From Caldilineaceae bacterium (GTDB taxonomy: Bacteria; Chloroflexota; Anaerolineae; Caldilineales; Caldilineaceae), in NCBI GenBank assembly GCA_024643705.1, contig JAHEML010000147.1, positions 1 to 7,817 on the forward strand: 7,817 nucleotides of DNA, written 5' to 3'. Under the pieces are notes generated by a model. That model was not told the origin of the DNA, made no database searches, and was given only the letters and a program-made list of their open reading frames with translations. Of this stretch, positions 6,397 to 7,817 are shown piece by piece. The number at the start of each line of letters is the position of its first letter. Position 1 is the stretch's first letter. The position numbers and the translations under genes were made by a program.

Positions 6397-6473
6397 TCCG
6401 CGCTGCAAAACGGGGGAATGGCTGAGGCACAGGGGCAACGCTCAAACCGTCAACGTTGGAGAAAGCTGGGTAT

Positions 6474-6502
6474 TTGACAGCCAATAGCGGGGTTGATATA
6501 GT
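6474..6502 (+). promoter_or_regulatory. Near-consensus sigma-70 promoter of modA
   Basis: TTGACA at 6474-6479 matches the -35 consensus exactly. After a 17-base spacer, TATAGT at 6497-6502 matches the -10 box at five of six positions. Expected start is near 6509, about 34 bases before the modA ATG. This is the best promoter in the window and faces the only downstream operon on that strand. It supports housekeeping-sigma transcription of modA-modB, probably with a repressor if molybdate-controlled, though no clear operator is visible. Confidence 0.7.
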
Positions 6503-6542
6503 CGATCTGAGTATCCGTGCAGGGATTTCTACTTGATGTTGC

Positions 6543-7394
6543 ATGGCGCGTAAGCAGAATGGACGATTTGTGAAGTACTCTATCCGATTTCTTTCTTTGT
6601 TCTGTTCGGTTCTTGTTGCTGTGGGGTGTGTTTCCCTTGTCAACCCGCCAGCCCAAAACATGCCCCAAGAGGTCGTTGTCTTTGCCGCTGCCTCTCTTAC
6701 CGAGGCGTTGACCGCGGCGGGTGAACGTTTTGGAGAGGCAGGCCCACAGCGCCCTCCACTCTTTAATTTTGCCGGTTCTCAGCAATTAGCCAATCAACTG
6801 GTTCAGGGCGCGCAGGCGGATATTTTTGTCAGCGCCGACCAGCGCCAAATGGACGAAGTGGTGCGCGCTGGTCTCATCGACCCAAGCGCTGTCTCCCTGT
6901 TTGCCTGCAACCGGCTTGTCGTGGTCACCAGCGGCCAGGCTGTCGATTCTCTTGCCAAACTGGCCGCGCCTGGTGTGAAGATCGTTGTCGGTGCAGATGT
7001 GGTTCCTGTAGGCGCGTACACCCAGAATTTTCTGGCTGCGGCTGCTGCGGATCCGCTTTATGGCGAGGGCTATCGTGCCGGGTTTCTGGCAAATGTGGTC
7101 TCCTACGAGCAGAGCGTGCGCGCCGTGCTGAGCAAAGTGCGCCTGGGCGAAGCCGACGCGGGGATCGTCTATGCCACCGACGCCCAATCTGTCGCCGACG
7201 TGGGTTTGTTGGAGATTCCAGCCCATCTGAACCAACTTGCCACCTACGAGATTGGCCCACTTCTGGGGGGACACTCCCCCGAACTGGCCCGACAATTCCT
7301 CGATTTCCTGCGCACGCCAGAGAGCCGCACCCTGTTGACCGAAGCGGGCTTTGTTCTCGATTGTGCCGTGCCCGGCCAACAGACTCGCCCCTGA
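6543..7394 (+). CDS. modA: Molybdate ABC transporter substrate-binding lipoprotein ModA
   Basis: ModA captures molybdate (or tungstate) outside the membrane and hands it to the ModB channel. The 283-residue precursor has a basic start, a hydrophobic stretch at about 14-28 and a lipobox-like VAVGC with C29 as the likely lipid-modified residue. This points to a membrane-tethered lipoprotein, as in monoderm bacteria. Family motifs are VVFAAASLTEA at 45-55 with ligand Ser51, NFAGSQQLANQL at 75-86 with Ser79, VPVGAYTQ at 154-161, and GEADAGIVYATDA at 202-214 with Tyr210. These positions correspond to the oxyanion-binding residues of E. coli ModA. Length is normal for the family. An in-frame stop at 6534-6536 makes the ATG at 6543 the first usable start. 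The ribosome-binding site is poor: AGGGA lies 17 bases upstream. The stop overlaps the modB start, so the two are co-translated. Confidence 0.93.
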   Translation: MARKQNGRFVKYSIRFLSLFCSVLVAVGCVSLVNPPAQNMPQEVVVFAAASLTEALTAAGERFGEAGPQRPPLFNFAGSQQLANQLVQGAQADIFVSADQRQMDEVVRAGLIDPSAVSLFACNRLVVVTSGQAVDSLAKLAAPGVKIVVGADVVPVGAYTQNFLAAAAADPLYGEGYRAGFLANVVSYEQSVRAVLSKVRLGEADAGIVYATDAQSVADVGLLEIPAHLNQLATYEIGPLLGGHSPELARQFLDFLRTPESRTLLTEAGFVLDCAVPGQQTRP

Positions 7395-7817
7395 TGAATC
7401 AATCCACAGGCCGATCGACCACCGGCAAACAGCTCCATCCACAATCAGCCGCCGTGCGACCACCCATCGAAATCTGGCGTGGCATGGCTCTGCCTTTGCT
7501 GGTTTTTCTCTTGTTGCCCCTGGGTGCTCTGCTCTGGCGGGCAAATCTGACCCAACTGTGGGTGCATCTTACCGATCCGATTGCGGTTCAGGCCATCCGC
7601 CTCAGCGTGCAAACAACCACCATCAGTGCCTTCCTGGTCGTCTTGCTGGGCACGCCCGTGGCCTATCTGCTCGCCCGCCGGGAATTCCCTCTGCGCCGTC
7701 TGGTAGATACGCTGATCGATCTGCCCACGGTGCTGCCCCCCGCTGTGGCGGGGTTGGGCTTGCTGATGGTCTTTGGGCGGCGGGGATGGTTGGGTACGCC
7801 CCTGGAATTTTTTGGAA
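7394..7817 (+). CDS. modB: Partial gene: molybdate ABC transporter permease ModB (N-terminal 141 residues)
   Basis: The ATG at 7394-7396 shares its A with the modA stop codon TGA, a classic overlapping start for coupled translation. The frame stays open to the right edge. After a hydrophilic N-terminus of about 30 residues come membrane segments at about 32-49, 74-94 and 109-127. The block IDLPTVLPPAVAGLGLL followed by FGRRGWLG (127-134) is highly characteristic of ModB and the related CysT/ThiP-type permeases. With ModA directly upstream, ModB is the best call. ModB forms the membrane channel energised by the ModC ATPase. The C-terminal part with the ModC-contacting EAA loop lies outside the window, as would modC. 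The unusually long hydrophilic N-terminus leaves open a later start at Met31. Confidence 0.92.
   Translation, partial: MNQSTGRSTTGKQLHPQSAAVRPPIEIWRGMALPLLVFLLLPLGALLWRANLTQLWVHLTDPIAVQAIRLSVQTTTISAFLVVLLGTPVAYLLARREFPLRRLVDTLIDLPTVLPPAVAGLGLLMVFGRRGWLGTPLEFFG

Noticed and set aside
6451..6458. CAACGTTG palindrome upstream of the modA promoter as an activator site
   Set aside because: An isolated 8-bp palindrome is expected often by chance and has no second copy nearby in a regular arrangement.
6495..6515. Possible ModE operator or molybdenum-cofactor riboswitch upstream of modA
   Set aside because: The interval has only a weak GATA/TATC dyad that does not match a ModE site well. With the predicted transcription start near 6509 the leader is far too short for the Moco riboswitch.
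6786..7544. Minus-strand open frame of 252 codons across modA and the start of modB
   Set aside because: It is antisense to two well-identified genes and shows no family motif.

Overview
The window is about 60% G+C, densely coding bacterial DNA. It carries four complete genes that read cleanly to the stop codon, plus a truncated gene at each edge. Gene content (a eukaryotic-type UDP-glucose pyrophosphorylase, a FemAB-type peptidoglycan aminoacyltransferase, a molybdate transporter with a lipoprotein ModA, and a YwrD-like gamma-glutamyltransferase) and the style of the intergenic repeats suggest a Chloroflexota bacterium, perhaps of the Caldilineae/Anaerolineae type. That placement is an inference from family resemblance; no marker gene is present to confirm it.

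Layout: (1) positions 1-115, minus strand: the first 38 codons of an unidentified protein with an N-terminal membrane segment, divergent from (2) 362-2035, plus strand: an intact gamma-glutamyltransferase-family Ntn-hydrolase without signal peptide. The 246 bp between them hold a plausible sigma-70 promoter and a palindromic operator-like site. (3) 2036-2294: a hexamer repeat, a very strong hairpin and four 18-bp tandem repeats. (4) 2295-3755, plus strand: UTP-glucose-1-phosphate uridylyltransferase. (5) 3756-3995: a convergent gap filled by two imperfect hairpins, one terminator-like and one an ordered array of CACGAAT/ATTCGTG heptamers. (6) 3996-6344, minus strand: a 782-residue protein made of two complete FemAB-like halves. 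(7) 6345-6542: a divergent promoter region with a near-consensus modA promoter. (8) 6543-7394, plus strand: modA, overlapping by one base with (9) modB (7394 onward), cut by the window edge.

Functionally the genes form separate small units, not one system. modA-modB is a clear operon for molybdate uptake. UDP-glucose synthesis and FemAB-type aminoacyl transfer both touch the cell envelope, but these two genes are convergent and so not co-transcribed. I see no defence, mobile or biosynthetic system here. The most unusual items are the fused double FemAB protein and the structured intergenic repeats.
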